Below are positions 6,362-12,976 of a DNA stretch of 17,365 nt, one piece after another (within the stretch, counting starts at the first letter, position 1; each line of letters opens with the position of its first letter). The notes beneath the pieces were generated by a model, which did no database searches, was not told where the DNA came from, and saw only the letters and a list, made by a program, of their open reading frames with translations. Position numbers and translations under genes: made by a program. The DNA comes from Thermoplasmatales archaeon (GTDB lineage Archaea > Thermoplasmatota > E2 > UBA202 > DSCA01). Location of the stretch: assembly GCA_011049295.1 (NCBI GenBank), contig DSCA01000111.1, forward strand, positions 1 through 17,365, read 5' to 3'.

Positions 6362-7108
6362 ATGAATTCCCGACAGCCTCGCAAGCAGAGAAAAGATTTG
6401 TACACCGCGCCCCTCCACAGGCGGCGGAAGCGACTGGCCGCCCATCTGGCCGAAGACCTCATCGTGAGGTACAACAAGCGCAGCCTTCCGGTGGTGCAGG
6501 GCGACACGGTGAGGGTGCTCCGCGGCGATTTCAAAAACCACACGGACAAGGTGCGCCACGTGAACCCCAAGGGCCAGACCATCGAGGTGGAAGGCGTGGT
6601 CACCACCAAGGTGGACGGCAGCAAGGTTCCCCGACCCGTGCATCCCTCCAATGTGGCCATCACCAAGCTCAATCTTACCGACCCCTGGCGGCGGGAGCGG
6701 CTGGAGCGGGGCCTTTCCGAGGAGGTCAAGCGGGAGATAGAAAAGGAAGCTCAGCAGCAGATTATCGAGGAGCAGCGGGAGGCCCAGCGGCGGGCGGAGG
6801 AGGAAGCTGCCGCGGCCGCTGCGGCGGAGGTGGAAGAGGCAGAGGCCGAATCACCAGATGAGGAGGCGCCAGAGGAATTGCCGGAGGCGATGTCTGACGA
6901 GGAAGCCGAAGAGGAGGACGTGGAGGAAAAGGAGGCGGTGGAGTCCGAAGAGGTGGAAGAAGCGCCGGAGACAGAGGAGGCCTCCGGGCAGGAGGAGGGA
7001 GAGGAGGAAAAGGAAGCTCCTCTAGAGGAAGAAACTCCGACGGAAACGACGGAGAAGAAATCCCGGTCGCGCCCAAAAGATTTAAGTAAGGAGAATGTTG
7101 AGGAGTGA
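6362..7108 (+). CDS. rpl24: Large-subunit ribosomal protein L24 (uL24) with long Glu-rich C-terminal tail
   Basis: Residues 1-115 are a complete archaeal L24: RQPRKQRKDLYTAPLHRRRKRL at the N terminus, a KOW-type motif (VVQGDTVRVLRGDFKNHTDKV, 44-64) and VPRPVHPSNVAITKLNL (89-105). L24 is an assembly initiator near the tunnel exit. The remaining residues, about 116-248, are unusual: first a charged helical stretch (about 118-150) that could form a single helix or coiled coil, then an alanine run (149-155), then a disordered tail dominated by Glu with Ala, Ser and Pro, ending in a short basic patch KKSRSRPK (232-239). The reading frame is clean and closed by TGA, so the tail is not an obvious frameshift. 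ATG 6362 is favoured over TTG/ATG codons upstream by the TGATACCATG junction and family alignment. Confidence 0.94.
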   Translation: MNSRQPRKQRKDLYTAPLHRRRKRLAAHLAEDLIVRYNKRSLPVVQGDTVRVLRGDFKNHTDKVRHVNPKGQTIEVEGVVTTKVDGSKVPRPVHPSNVAITKLNLTDPWRRERLERGLSEEVKREIEKEAQQQIIEEQREAQRRAEEEAAAAAAAEVEEAEAESPDEEAPEELPEAMSDEEAEEEDVEEKEAVESEEVEEAPETEEASGQEEGEEEKEAPLEEETPTETTEKKSRSRPKDLSKENVEE

Positions 7109-7112
7109 TACA

Positions 7113-7817
7113 ATGTCCCATATGAAACGTATTACGGTTCCCCGCACCTGGCCCCTGCCGCGCAAGACTCACAAGTGGGCCATTCGCCCCAACCTGGGTC
7201 CCCACCCGGTGGAGCGCAGCGTGCCCCTGCTGGTGCTGGTGCGTGATTACCTGCGCCATGCGGATACGGCTGCGGAGGCCCGGAAGATTATTAGCGCTCG
7301 CACCGTCATGGTGGACGGCATGGTGCGGACCGACCCCAAGTTCCCCTGCGGCCTGATGGATGTCCTTTCCATTCCCTCGGTGAAGGAGCACTACCGGGTA
7401 CTGGTGGATTCCCGGGGATTTCTGCGGGTGGTGCCCATTGCCGCCAAGGAGGCCCAGTGGAAGCTGTGCCGGGTGGAAAACAAGAGCACGGTGAAGGGAG
7501 GCAAAATCCAGCTCAACCTGCACGACGGACGCAACATTCTCTCAGACGGAAACCACAAAACCGGCGACGTACTCAAAATATCCGTTCCCGGGCAGGAGAT
7601 ACTGGAGGCTTTCCCCTTCCAGACCGGTGCGGTGGCCCTGGTTACCGAGGGCAAGCACGCCGGTCACATCTCGACCATCAAGGGCATGGAGACGGCCAGG
7701 AGCTCCCGCCCCGACGTGGTCCATCTGGAGGGATTTTCCACCATCAAGCCCTACGTGTTCCCGGTGGGAACGGAGAAAGCGGTCATCAAACCTCCGGAGG
7801 TGGCTGTCTATGGCTGA
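7113..7817 (+). CDS. rps4e: Small-subunit ribosomal protein S4e (eS4)
   Basis: The 234-residue protein is S4e, found in archaea and eukaryotes but not bacteria. It has the N-terminal HMKRITVPRTWPLPRK segment, an S4-type RNA-binding stretch (VPLLVLVRDYLRHADTAAEARKI, then TVMVDGMVRTDPKFPCGLMDV), the central domain and a C-terminal KOW-like region (FPFQTGAVALVTEGKHAGHI). Three in-frame ATGs exist (7095, 7113, 7122). I chose 7113 because it repeats the TGATAC-ATG junction of L22, L24 and hydD and follows GGAGTGAT. The eight-base overlap with L5 at the end suggests coupling. Confidence 0.95.
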   Translation: MSHMKRITVPRTWPLPRKTHKWAIRPNLGPHPVERSVPLLVLVRDYLRHADTAAEARKIISARTVMVDGMVRTDPKFPCGLMDVLSIPSVKEHYRVLVDSRGFLRVVPIAAKEAQWKLCRVENKSTVKGGKIQLNLHDGRNILSDGNHKTGDVLKISVPGQEILEAFPFQTGAVALVTEGKHAGHISTIKGMETARSSRPDVVHLEGFSTIKPYVFPVGTEKAVIKPPEVAVYG

Positions 7818-8316
7818 TATGCGCCAGCCCCGGATTGAAAAGGTGACGGTCAACATCGGCGTGGGCGAGGGCGGTGAGAGGCTGCGCAAGGCGGAGCAGG
7901 TGCTGGAGGAGTTGACCAAGCAGAAGCCCGTGCTGACCATATCCAAGACCATCAACAAGGAATGGGGAATCCGCAAGGGCATGCCCATAGGAGTCAAGAC
8001 CACTCTGCGGGGGGAGCGGGCAGAGGACTTCCTCAAGCGGGCGCTGGGAACCCGCAACAACAAAATTGCCGACTGGTCCTTTGACGAGCAGGGACACGTG
8101 GCCTTCGGCATCCCCGACCACACGGAGTTCCAGGAGATGAAATACGACCCGAACATCGGCGTCCTCGGGATGGATATCTGCATCACCATGGAGCGACCCG
8201 GCTACCGCATCAAAAAGCGCCGCATACAGTCGAAAAGAATCCCCCGACGCCATCGGCTGACGGCGAAAGACACCATGCAGTTTCTGCAAGAAAAGTTCAA
8301 TGTAGAGGTGGTATAA
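7810..8316 (+). CDS. rpl5: Large-subunit ribosomal protein L5 (uL5)
   Basis: The 168-residue protein matches archaeal L5, shorter than bacterial L5: MRQPRIEKVTVNIGVGEGGERLRKAEQVLEEL, GIRKGMPIGVKTTLRG, the FGIPDHTEFQEMKYDPNIGVLGMDICITMERPGYR core and a basic C-terminal stretch. L5 binds 5S rRNA and touches the P-site tRNA elbow. The start at 7810 is supported by GGAGGTGG (7796-7803), six bases upstream and inside the S4e gene; ATG 7819 is a weaker alternative. The stop overlaps the S14 ATG by one base. Confidence 0.96.
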   Translation: MADMRQPRIEKVTVNIGVGEGGERLRKAEQVLEELTKQKPVLTISKTINKEWGIRKGMPIGVKTTLRGERAEDFLKRALGTRNNKIADWSFDEQGHVAFGIPDHTEFQEMKYDPNIGVLGMDICITMERPGYRIKKRRIQSKRIPRRHRLTAKDTMQFLQEKFNVEVV

Positions 8317-8474
8317 TGGTCGACATCAAGGAAAAGCGGAAGGAATTCGGTCGTAAAAAGGGCTGTCACCGCTGCGGCCGCAAGCGGGGCATCGTCCGCC
8401 GCTACGGGTTGCACCTCTGCCGGCAGTGCTTCCGGGACACGGCCAAGGAAATCGGCTTCAAGAAGTACTCCTAG
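8316..8474 (+). CDS. rps14: Small-subunit ribosomal protein S14 (uS14), zinc-binding form
   Basis: This small gene encodes 52 residues starting MVDIKEKRKEFGRKKG and ending GFKKYS before TAG at 8472-8474. It carries the paired CxxC motifs C17/C20 and C35/C38 of zinc-binding S14, with the conserved YGLHLCRQCFRD segment. The length is typical for archaea. S14 is in the 30S head beside S3 and S10. The ATG overlaps the TAA stop of L5 by one base. It is the last ribosomal protein of this string; the usual following genes (S8, L6 and onward) are absent. Confidence 0.95.
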   Translation: MVDIKEKRKEFGRKKGCHRCGRKRGIVRRYGLHLCRQCFRDTAKEIGFKKYS

Positions 8475-8525
8475 CCGCCTTTTCCCTGTAGTTCCATTTC
8501 ATTTTCACAACCGCTGGTGATGGCC
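8475..8525 (+). other. Spacer between S14 and aIF5B
   Basis: This 51-base spacer is pyrimidine-rich in its first two thirds, then holds the GGTGA ribosome binding site (8516-8520) of aIF5B. I see no convincing TATA box, hairpin or long T-run, so it looks like an intra-operon gap where the canonical S8 gene would otherwise begin. Confidence 0.5.
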
Positions 8526-10268
8526 ATGGAAGGAGAAAGTTACATTCGGCAACCCATCGTTCTGGTATCCGGGCATGTGGACCACGGCAAGACCACGCTG
8601 CTGGACCGCATTCGGGGTACCACGGTTACCCTGCGGGAGGCGGGGGCCATCACCCAGCACATCGGGGCCACGGAGGTTCCCATCGAGGTCATCCATGGTT
8701 TGTGTGGAGAACTGCTGGGCACCCGCCACTTTGACATTCCGGGACTGCTGTTCATTGACACCCCCGGTCATCATGCCTTTGCCACCCTCCGGGCACGGGG
8801 TGGGGCGCTGGCGGACATCGCCGTGGTGGTGGTGGACACCAACGACGGTCTGATGCCCCAGTCAATTGAGGCCATAGACATCCTGCGCAGATACCGCACA
8901 CCCTTCGTGGTGGCCATCAACAAAATAGATACCATCCAGGGATGGACCCGGGTGGAGGGCTGCATCGGCGACCGCCTGAAGCAGCAGAGCAGCCGCACCC
9001 AGCAGCTGTTCGAGGAACGGTTTTATCGGATTGTGGAGGACCTGTACGAGCAGGGCTTTGCCTCCGACCGCTACGACCGAATCCGCGATTTTCGCAAAAA
9101 CGTGGCGCTCATCCCCATCTCCGCCAAGAAAGGCGAAGGGGTGCCGGAGTTGCTCATGGTGCTGGTGGGCCTGGCCCAGCGTTATTTGGAGGAAAACCTG
9201 CGTACCGAGGACCGCCCGGCCGAGGGCACGGTGCTGGAGGTCAAGGAGGAAAAAGGCCTGGGCACCACCATCGACGTCATCATTTACGGGGGCACCATCC
9301 AGGCCGAGGACACCATCGCGGTGGCCGGGAAACACCAGCCCATCGTTACCTCGGTGCGAGCCCTGTTGAAACCCAAACCGCTGGACGAGATTCGCGACCC
9401 CTCGGAGCGCTTCAGCCATGTGGGCGAGGCGAGCGCCGCCACGGGTATCAAAATTGCTGCCCCGGGCCTGGAGGACGTATTTGCCGGTGCTCCGCTTCGG
9501 GTGGTGGGAGAAAACCTGGAGGAGACCCTGTCCTCCATCCAGAACGAGATGAAAATAGACATTGCCACACAGGAGGAGGGCATAATCGTCAAGGCCGATG
9601 CCATTGGCTCTCTGGAGGCGCTGGCCACGCTTCTCAAGGGGACGCCCATCCGGAAGGCGGACGTAGGGCCCATCTCCAAAAAGGATGTGGTGGAGGCGGC
9701 CACCAATGACCAGCCGGTCAACCGCGTCGTCCTGGGTTTCAACGTTAAGATCCTCCCGGAGGCGGAGAGAGAGGAGGCTTCCTCTGGCGTCACTATAATC
9801 AGCCACAACGTCATCCATACCCTGCTGGATGCCTATGAGGACTGGAGGGCCCAGACGGCTCGGGAGGTGGAGGAGGAACGGCGGCGTGCCGTGGTGCATC
9901 CGGGCATGGTCCTCTTCCTCCCCGACTGCACGTTCCGGGTGAGTAAACCGGCAGTGATCGGGGTGAGGGTGCTGGCCGGCGAGATTCGGCCCGAGCAACA
10001 GTTGATGCGGGATGACGGCAAAGTCGTGGGGACTATCAAGAGCATCCAGCACGAGAACCGTTCCGTAGACAAGGCCGGTCCGGGCCGGGAGGTGGCAGTG
10101 GCCATTGAGGGGGCCACGGTGGGCCGGCAGATAAAGCCAGAGATGGTGCTGTTTGTAGACCTCTCTCAGAGGGCCATCACCAAACTGGTGGACATGGACC
10201 TGTCTCCGGACGAGCGGGACGTGCTGGAGAAGGTCATTAAAATAAAACGGCAGAGTAATCGCCTCTAG
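8526..10268 (+). CDS. infB: Translation initiation factor aIF5B (IF-2 type GTPase)
   Basis: The 580-residue protein is a full-length archaeal IF-2/eIF5B. GTPase motifs are intact: G1 GHVDHGKT (16-23), a switch I region with TQHIGATEVP (43-52), G3 DTPGH (78-82), G4 NKID (132-135) and G5 SAK (199-201). The beta-barrel domain II, the alpha/beta/alpha domain III and a C-terminal domain (HPGMVLFLPDCTFRVSKPAVIGVRVL onward) follow. It promotes subunit joining and initiator tRNA positioning. ATG 8526 follows GGTGA (8516-8520) by five bases; GTG 8517 and ATG 8520 fall within or beside that site. No intein is present. It lies 51 bases after S14, with no clear TATA box between, so cotranscription with the ribosomal genes is likely. 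Confidence 0.97.
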   Translation: MEGESYIRQPIVLVSGHVDHGKTTLLDRIRGTTVTLREAGAITQHIGATEVPIEVIHGLCGELLGTRHFDIPGLLFIDTPGHHAFATLRARGGALADIAVVVVDTNDGLMPQSIEAIDILRRYRTPFVVAINKIDTIQGWTRVEGCIGDRLKQQSSRTQQLFEERFYRIVEDLYEQGFASDRYDRIRDFRKNVALIPISAKKGEGVPELLMVLVGLAQRYLEENLRTEDRPAEGTVLEVKEEKGLGTTIDVIIYGGTIQAEDTIAVAGKHQPIVTSVRALLKPKPLDEIRDPSERFSHVGEASAATGIKIAAPGLEDVFAGAPLRVVGENLEETLSSIQNEMKIDIATQEEGIIVKADAIGSLEALATLLKGTPIRKADVGPISKKDVVEAATNDQPVNRVVLGFNVKILPEAEREEASSGVTIISHNVIHTLLDAYEDWRAQTAREVEEERRRAVVHPGMVLFLPDCTFRVSKPAVIGVRVLAGEIRPEQQLMRDDGKVVGTIKSIQHENRSVDKAGPGREVAVAIEGATVGRQIKPEMVLFVDLSQRAITKLVDMDLSPDERDVLEKVIKIKRQSNRL

Positions 10269-10269
10269 C

Positions 10270-10280
10270 CAGTTGAACTG
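10270..10280. repeat. Short perfect dyad upstream of the C25 peptidase promoter
   Basis: CAGTTGAACTG is a perfect 5-bp inverted repeat around a central G. It starts just after the aIF5B stop, about 24 bp upstream of the TATA element at 10304. An operator is possible, but a dyad this short can arise by chance. Confidence 0.25.
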
Positions 10281-10303
10281 CGGCCAGCCCCAACCACAGT
10301 TAG

Positions 10304-10313
10304 TTTTTTATAT
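10304..10313 (+). promoter_or_regulatory. TATA box of the C25 peptidase gene, with T6 run that may end the upstream transcript
   Basis: TTTTTTATAT is an A/T island in the 74-base gap between aIF5B and the peptidase. As a TATA box it predicts a start near 10330-10335, next to the GGTGA site at 10334-10338. The T6 run (10304-10309) could also act as an archaeal oligo-T terminator for the long translation operon. Confidence 0.6.
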
Positions 10314-10342
10314 CGCCAGAATATGTTTACATGGTGAGGCAT

Positions 10343-12298
10343 ATGAAAGCCAAAATAGTCATAGCAGTAGCGGTGGTTGCTTTTCTTATCGGGACCGCGG
10401 CCATGGCCGGCTTCAATACCAGCGTATTGAACGGTGCCATCCCGCAGAACACGTCCCGTGCAGAGACCACCGCCATAGAGATACACACTGCCGCTCCCAC
10501 GGTGAAAGCCGGAGAGCAGTACCTGACCGTTCACTTTGACCGGGCGTCCTCTACGCTACGGAGAGAGGGATACCCAATGCTCCCCTTCCAGACGCAGACG
10601 CTTACCTTCCCCCTGGGCACTACCATCGAGGACATCGAGGTGCGCACCTCCGAGGAGCACACCATGCCCCTGCACCAGAAAATAGCCCCGGCTCCCACCC
10701 CCATCCCCCTGAACATGGTGGACTTGGAGGTGGAGATAACAGAGGGTGAAGTGTACGGGCAGCAGGACCTGTTTCCCGCAGGATGGGTGGAGTGGCACAC
10801 CGGGGGGGCCATCCGGGACGGACAGCGCGTCACCTTCCTGACGCTGCGCATGTTCCCTGCCCGCTATGCACCGGCGGCCGACCAGTTGCACTATGTGGAG
10901 GACATCAGTGTGGAGGTGCGCTACCGGGAGCCGCAGGAGCAGATGCTGGGCGCCGACGCCTACGACCTGGTGATTATTGCTCCCAGCGAATTTGTGGACA
11001 TCACCCAGGAATTGGCCACCCATAAGCAGGATATGGGCCTGGACACCCTTCTGGTTACCCTGGACGAGATTTACGGCGGCACCTATTTCCCCGTTGAGGG
11101 ACGCGACGGAGCGGAAAAAATCAAGTACTTCCTGAAGAATGCCATCGAGGAGTGGGGTATCGAATATGCTCTGCTTATGGGGGGCAAGAAATCCTATATC
11201 ACCGGCAACTGGGGTATGGACGGCCCCACCCAGGTCAACGACGACCTGTGGCATGTTCCGGTTCGCTACGCCGCTCTGGACGACCAGGCGGAAAATGGAT
11301 ATCTCAGCGACCTCTATTTTGCCGACATCTACAACGCCGACGGCTCCTTTTCCTCATGGGACACCAATGACGACGGCGTGTACGGAGCCTGGGCCTTTGG
11401 CCTGGGCAAGGACGTTATCGATGGCTATCCGGACCTGTACGTGGGCCGGCTGGCCTGCCGCAGCACCCGGGAGGTACGGACGGTGGTAGATAAAATCATC
11501 ACCTACGAGAGCACGGGAGCCGATCCCTCCTGGTTCAATCGGGTGCTGCTGGTGGGCGGTGATACCTTCCCCCGAGACGACATCTACGAGGGCGAGGTCA
11601 CCACCGAGCATTCTTTCGGTTTCATGCCAGAACAGTTTGAGGCCACCCGGCTTTTTACCTCTGACGGCTCTCTCCCCTACGGAGAAGGCGAAGGAAAATG
11701 GCAGGGTAAACTGGCCTGGATGAACGTGATTCCCACCATGAGCGAGGGCTACGGGTTTGTGGCCTTCGACGGCCACGGCAGCCCCACCGCCTGGGCCACC
11801 CACTTTCCGGGCAACGACGAGCTGTGGGTTAACGGCCTCATGACCTACAACATGGACCTGCTGAGCAACGGGGACAAGCTGCCCGTGTTGAGCGTGGGCG
11901 GCTGCCACAACAGCGAGTTCAATATCAGCCTGCTGGACTTCGTCAACAACGAGTGGACCTACCAGCCCACCTACGAGTGCTGGAGCTGGCACCTGGTGAA
12001 AATGCGGGGCGGAGGCTCTATCGCCACCCTGGGATACACCGGCCTGGGCTACGGTGCAGTGGGTGACGGCAACGACGACGGCATTCCGGACACCATACAG
12101 TTCCTGGGGGGATTCATCGAGGGACGATTCTTCAAGGCCTACGGGCAGGACGGTGTGGACATGCTGGGTGCCACCTGGGCGCAGGCCATCACGGAATACA
12201 ACAACCATTTCCCGCCCATGGAAGACAGAACGGACACCAAGACCATCGAGGAATGGTGCCTGCTGGGTGACCCGTCGCTCAAAATCGGGGGCTACTGA
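10343..12298 (+). CDS. Secreted C25-family (gingipain-type) cysteine peptidase
   Basis: The 651-residue protein begins with a clear Sec signal peptide: MKAK, a hydrophobic core to about residue 19 and an Ala-x-Ala-like site near 19-23. Residues 40-200 form a beta-rich N-terminal domain resembling the propeptide region of C25 peptidases. The catalytic domain starts near YDLVIIAPSEF (207-217). It has the subdomain feature YALLMGGKK, an acidic aspartate-rich segment (DTNDDGVYG) that could bind calcium, the catalytic His in FDGHGSP (H478) and the catalytic Cys in SVGGCHNSEF (C521), and it ends LLGDPSLKIGGY. Gingipains and relatives cleave proteins outside the cell. No C-terminal sorting domain, cell-wall repeat or membrane anchor is present. 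ATG 10343 follows GGTGA by five bases; ATG 10331 would precede that site. Substrate preference cannot be read from the sequence. Confidence 0.88.
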   Translation: MKAKIVIAVAVVAFLIGTAAMAGFNTSVLNGAIPQNTSRAETTAIEIHTAAPTVKAGEQYLTVHFDRASSTLRREGYPMLPFQTQTLTFPLGTTIEDIEVRTSEEHTMPLHQKIAPAPTPIPLNMVDLEVEITEGEVYGQQDLFPAGWVEWHTGGAIRDGQRVTFLTLRMFPARYAPAADQLHYVEDISVEVRYREPQEQMLGADAYDLVIIAPSEFVDITQELATHKQDMGLDTLLVTLDEIYGGTYFPVEGRDGAEKIKYFLKNAIEEWGIEYALLMGGKKSYITGNWGMDGPTQVNDDLWHVPVRYAALDDQAENGYLSDLYFADIYNADGSFSSWDTNDDGVYGAWAFGLGKDVIDGYPDLYVGRLACRSTREVRTVVDKIITYESTGADPSWFNRVLLVGGDTFPRDDIYEGEVTTEHSFGFMPEQFEATRLFTSDGSLPYGEGEGKWQGKLAWMNVIPTMSEGYGFVAFDGHGSPTAWATHFPGNDELWVNGLMTYNMDLLSNGDKLPVLSVGGCHNSEFNISLLDFVNNEWTYQPTYECWSWHLVKMRGGGSIATLGYTGLGYGAVGDGNDDGIPDTIQFLGGFIEGRFFKAYGQDGVDMLGATWAQAITEYNNHFPPMEDRTDTKTIEEWCLLGDPSLKIGGY

Positions 12299-12891
12299 TC
12301 CCCCATCTCTTCCCTAATTTTTTTTATACATATCTCGGCCAGTGCTTCTCTGCTTTCCGTAGCGTCCAGCACCTCGAAGTGCTCCTCCCGCGCCAGGTGG
12401 ACATAGTTGTGCTGCACTTGTTCCAGAAAATCCCGTCGTTCAAAAGGCGAATGGCACCGGTCCCGGATGCGGTGGAGGGCAGTGTCCACGTCCAGAACGA
12501 ACAGAAAGGTCAGGCACGGCGGCAGATAAAAAGGCCGGTGAAGGGAGCGTATCCAGTCGAAGGGACTCTGCACATGCTCCGCCAGGTGCACTGACTGGTA
12601 GGCGATGGTGGAGTGCACATAGCGGTCACAGAGTACCGTGGTTCCATCACTCAGCCAGCGGCGTATTTCCCGTACGTGCTGATTCCGGTCGGCCGTGAAC
12701 AGCAGGGAGACAGTGACCGCATCCAGGCCCTCCTTCACCGCCCGGCTTACCGCTTCCCCCGTCCACCCCCCGGTGGGCTCCTTGGTCCACTTTACGTCAT
12801 GATCCTGACGCAGGGCTTCGTATACCAGGCGGGAGACGGTGGTTTTTCCGGAGCCGTCGATGCCCTCGAAGGTAAAAAATCTCCCCGTCAT
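12292..12891 (-). CDS. tmk: Thymidylate kinase
   Basis: The 199-residue protein has the dTMP kinase motifs: P-loop EGIDGSGKTT (residues 9-18), the FTADRNQH segment (65-72) and DRYVHSTIAYQS (89-100), which in the family bind ATP and dTMP. It phosphorylates dTMP to dTDP with ATP, an essential step to dTTP. The frame is open to ATG 12936, but that codon lies upstream of the transcription start predicted from the TATA element at 12944-12954, and the extra 15 residues are not typical. ATG 12891 gives MTGRFFTFEGIDG, the usual N-terminal spacing to the P-loop, although no good ribosome binding site precedes it. Its 3' end overlaps the convergent C25 gene by seven bases. It is unrelated in function to its neighbours. 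Confidence 0.9.
   Translation of the reverse strand: MTGRFFTFEGIDGSGKTTVSRLVYEALRQDHDVKWTKEPTGGWTGEAVSRAVKEGLDAVTVSLLFTADRNQHVREIRRWLSDGTTVLCDRYVHSTIAYQSVHLAEHVQSPFDWIRSLHRPFYLPPCLTFLFVLDVDTALHRIRDRCHSPFERRDFLEQVQHNYVHLAREEHFEVLDATESREALAEICIKKIREEMGDQ
12318..12325 (+). terminator. Oligo-T terminator for the C25 peptidase
   Basis: Eight consecutive T residues about 20 bases after the peptidase stop codon fit the archaeal T-run terminator. On the other strand the same bases encode lysines in the C terminus of thymidylate kinase, so the terminator is embedded in a convergent gene. Confidence 0.5.
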
Positions 12892-12943
12892 CAGAAAACG
12901 AATGTAACCACTGTAGTTAAACTTGTTCCCGGCCATCCCATAA

Positions 12944-12954
12944 CTAATATATAG
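12944..12954. promoter_or_regulatory. Near-palindromic TATA element shared by tmk and the hydrogenase operon
   Basis: CTAATATATAG reads CTATATATTAG on the other strand, so TBP could bind in either orientation. Rightward, its centre is about 27 nt before the hydB ATG (12977), predicting a leaderless hydrogenase mRNA. Leftward, transcription would begin near 12922-12926, about 32 nt before the chosen tmk ATG. No second A/T island is seen in the interval 12892-12976. Confidence 0.6.
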
Positions 12955-12976
12955 CCCAGTTGCATTTCCCCTTGAG

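Noticed and set aside
6790..7060. GAG/GAA-rich stretch in L24 as a sequencing or frameshift artefact
   Set aside because: The frame stays open, the tail ends in a basic patch and a normal TGA-containing junction to S4e, so the simplest reading is a genuine low-complexity tail.
9592..9720. Possible intein or insertion in aIF5B
   Set aside because: The protein length (580 residues) and domain order are normal, and no intein splice motifs are seen.
8862..10052. Long open frame of 396 codons on the minus strand opposite aIF5B
   Set aside because: It is a shadow of the aIF5B gene caused by high third-position GC. It has no recognisable domain, while the plus strand shows all GTPase motifs.
12892..12976. 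SurR-type GTTnnnAAC redox operator near the hydrogenase promoter
   Set aside because: I read both strands of the interval and found no GTTnnnAAC match, so redox control by a SurR-like protein is not supported.
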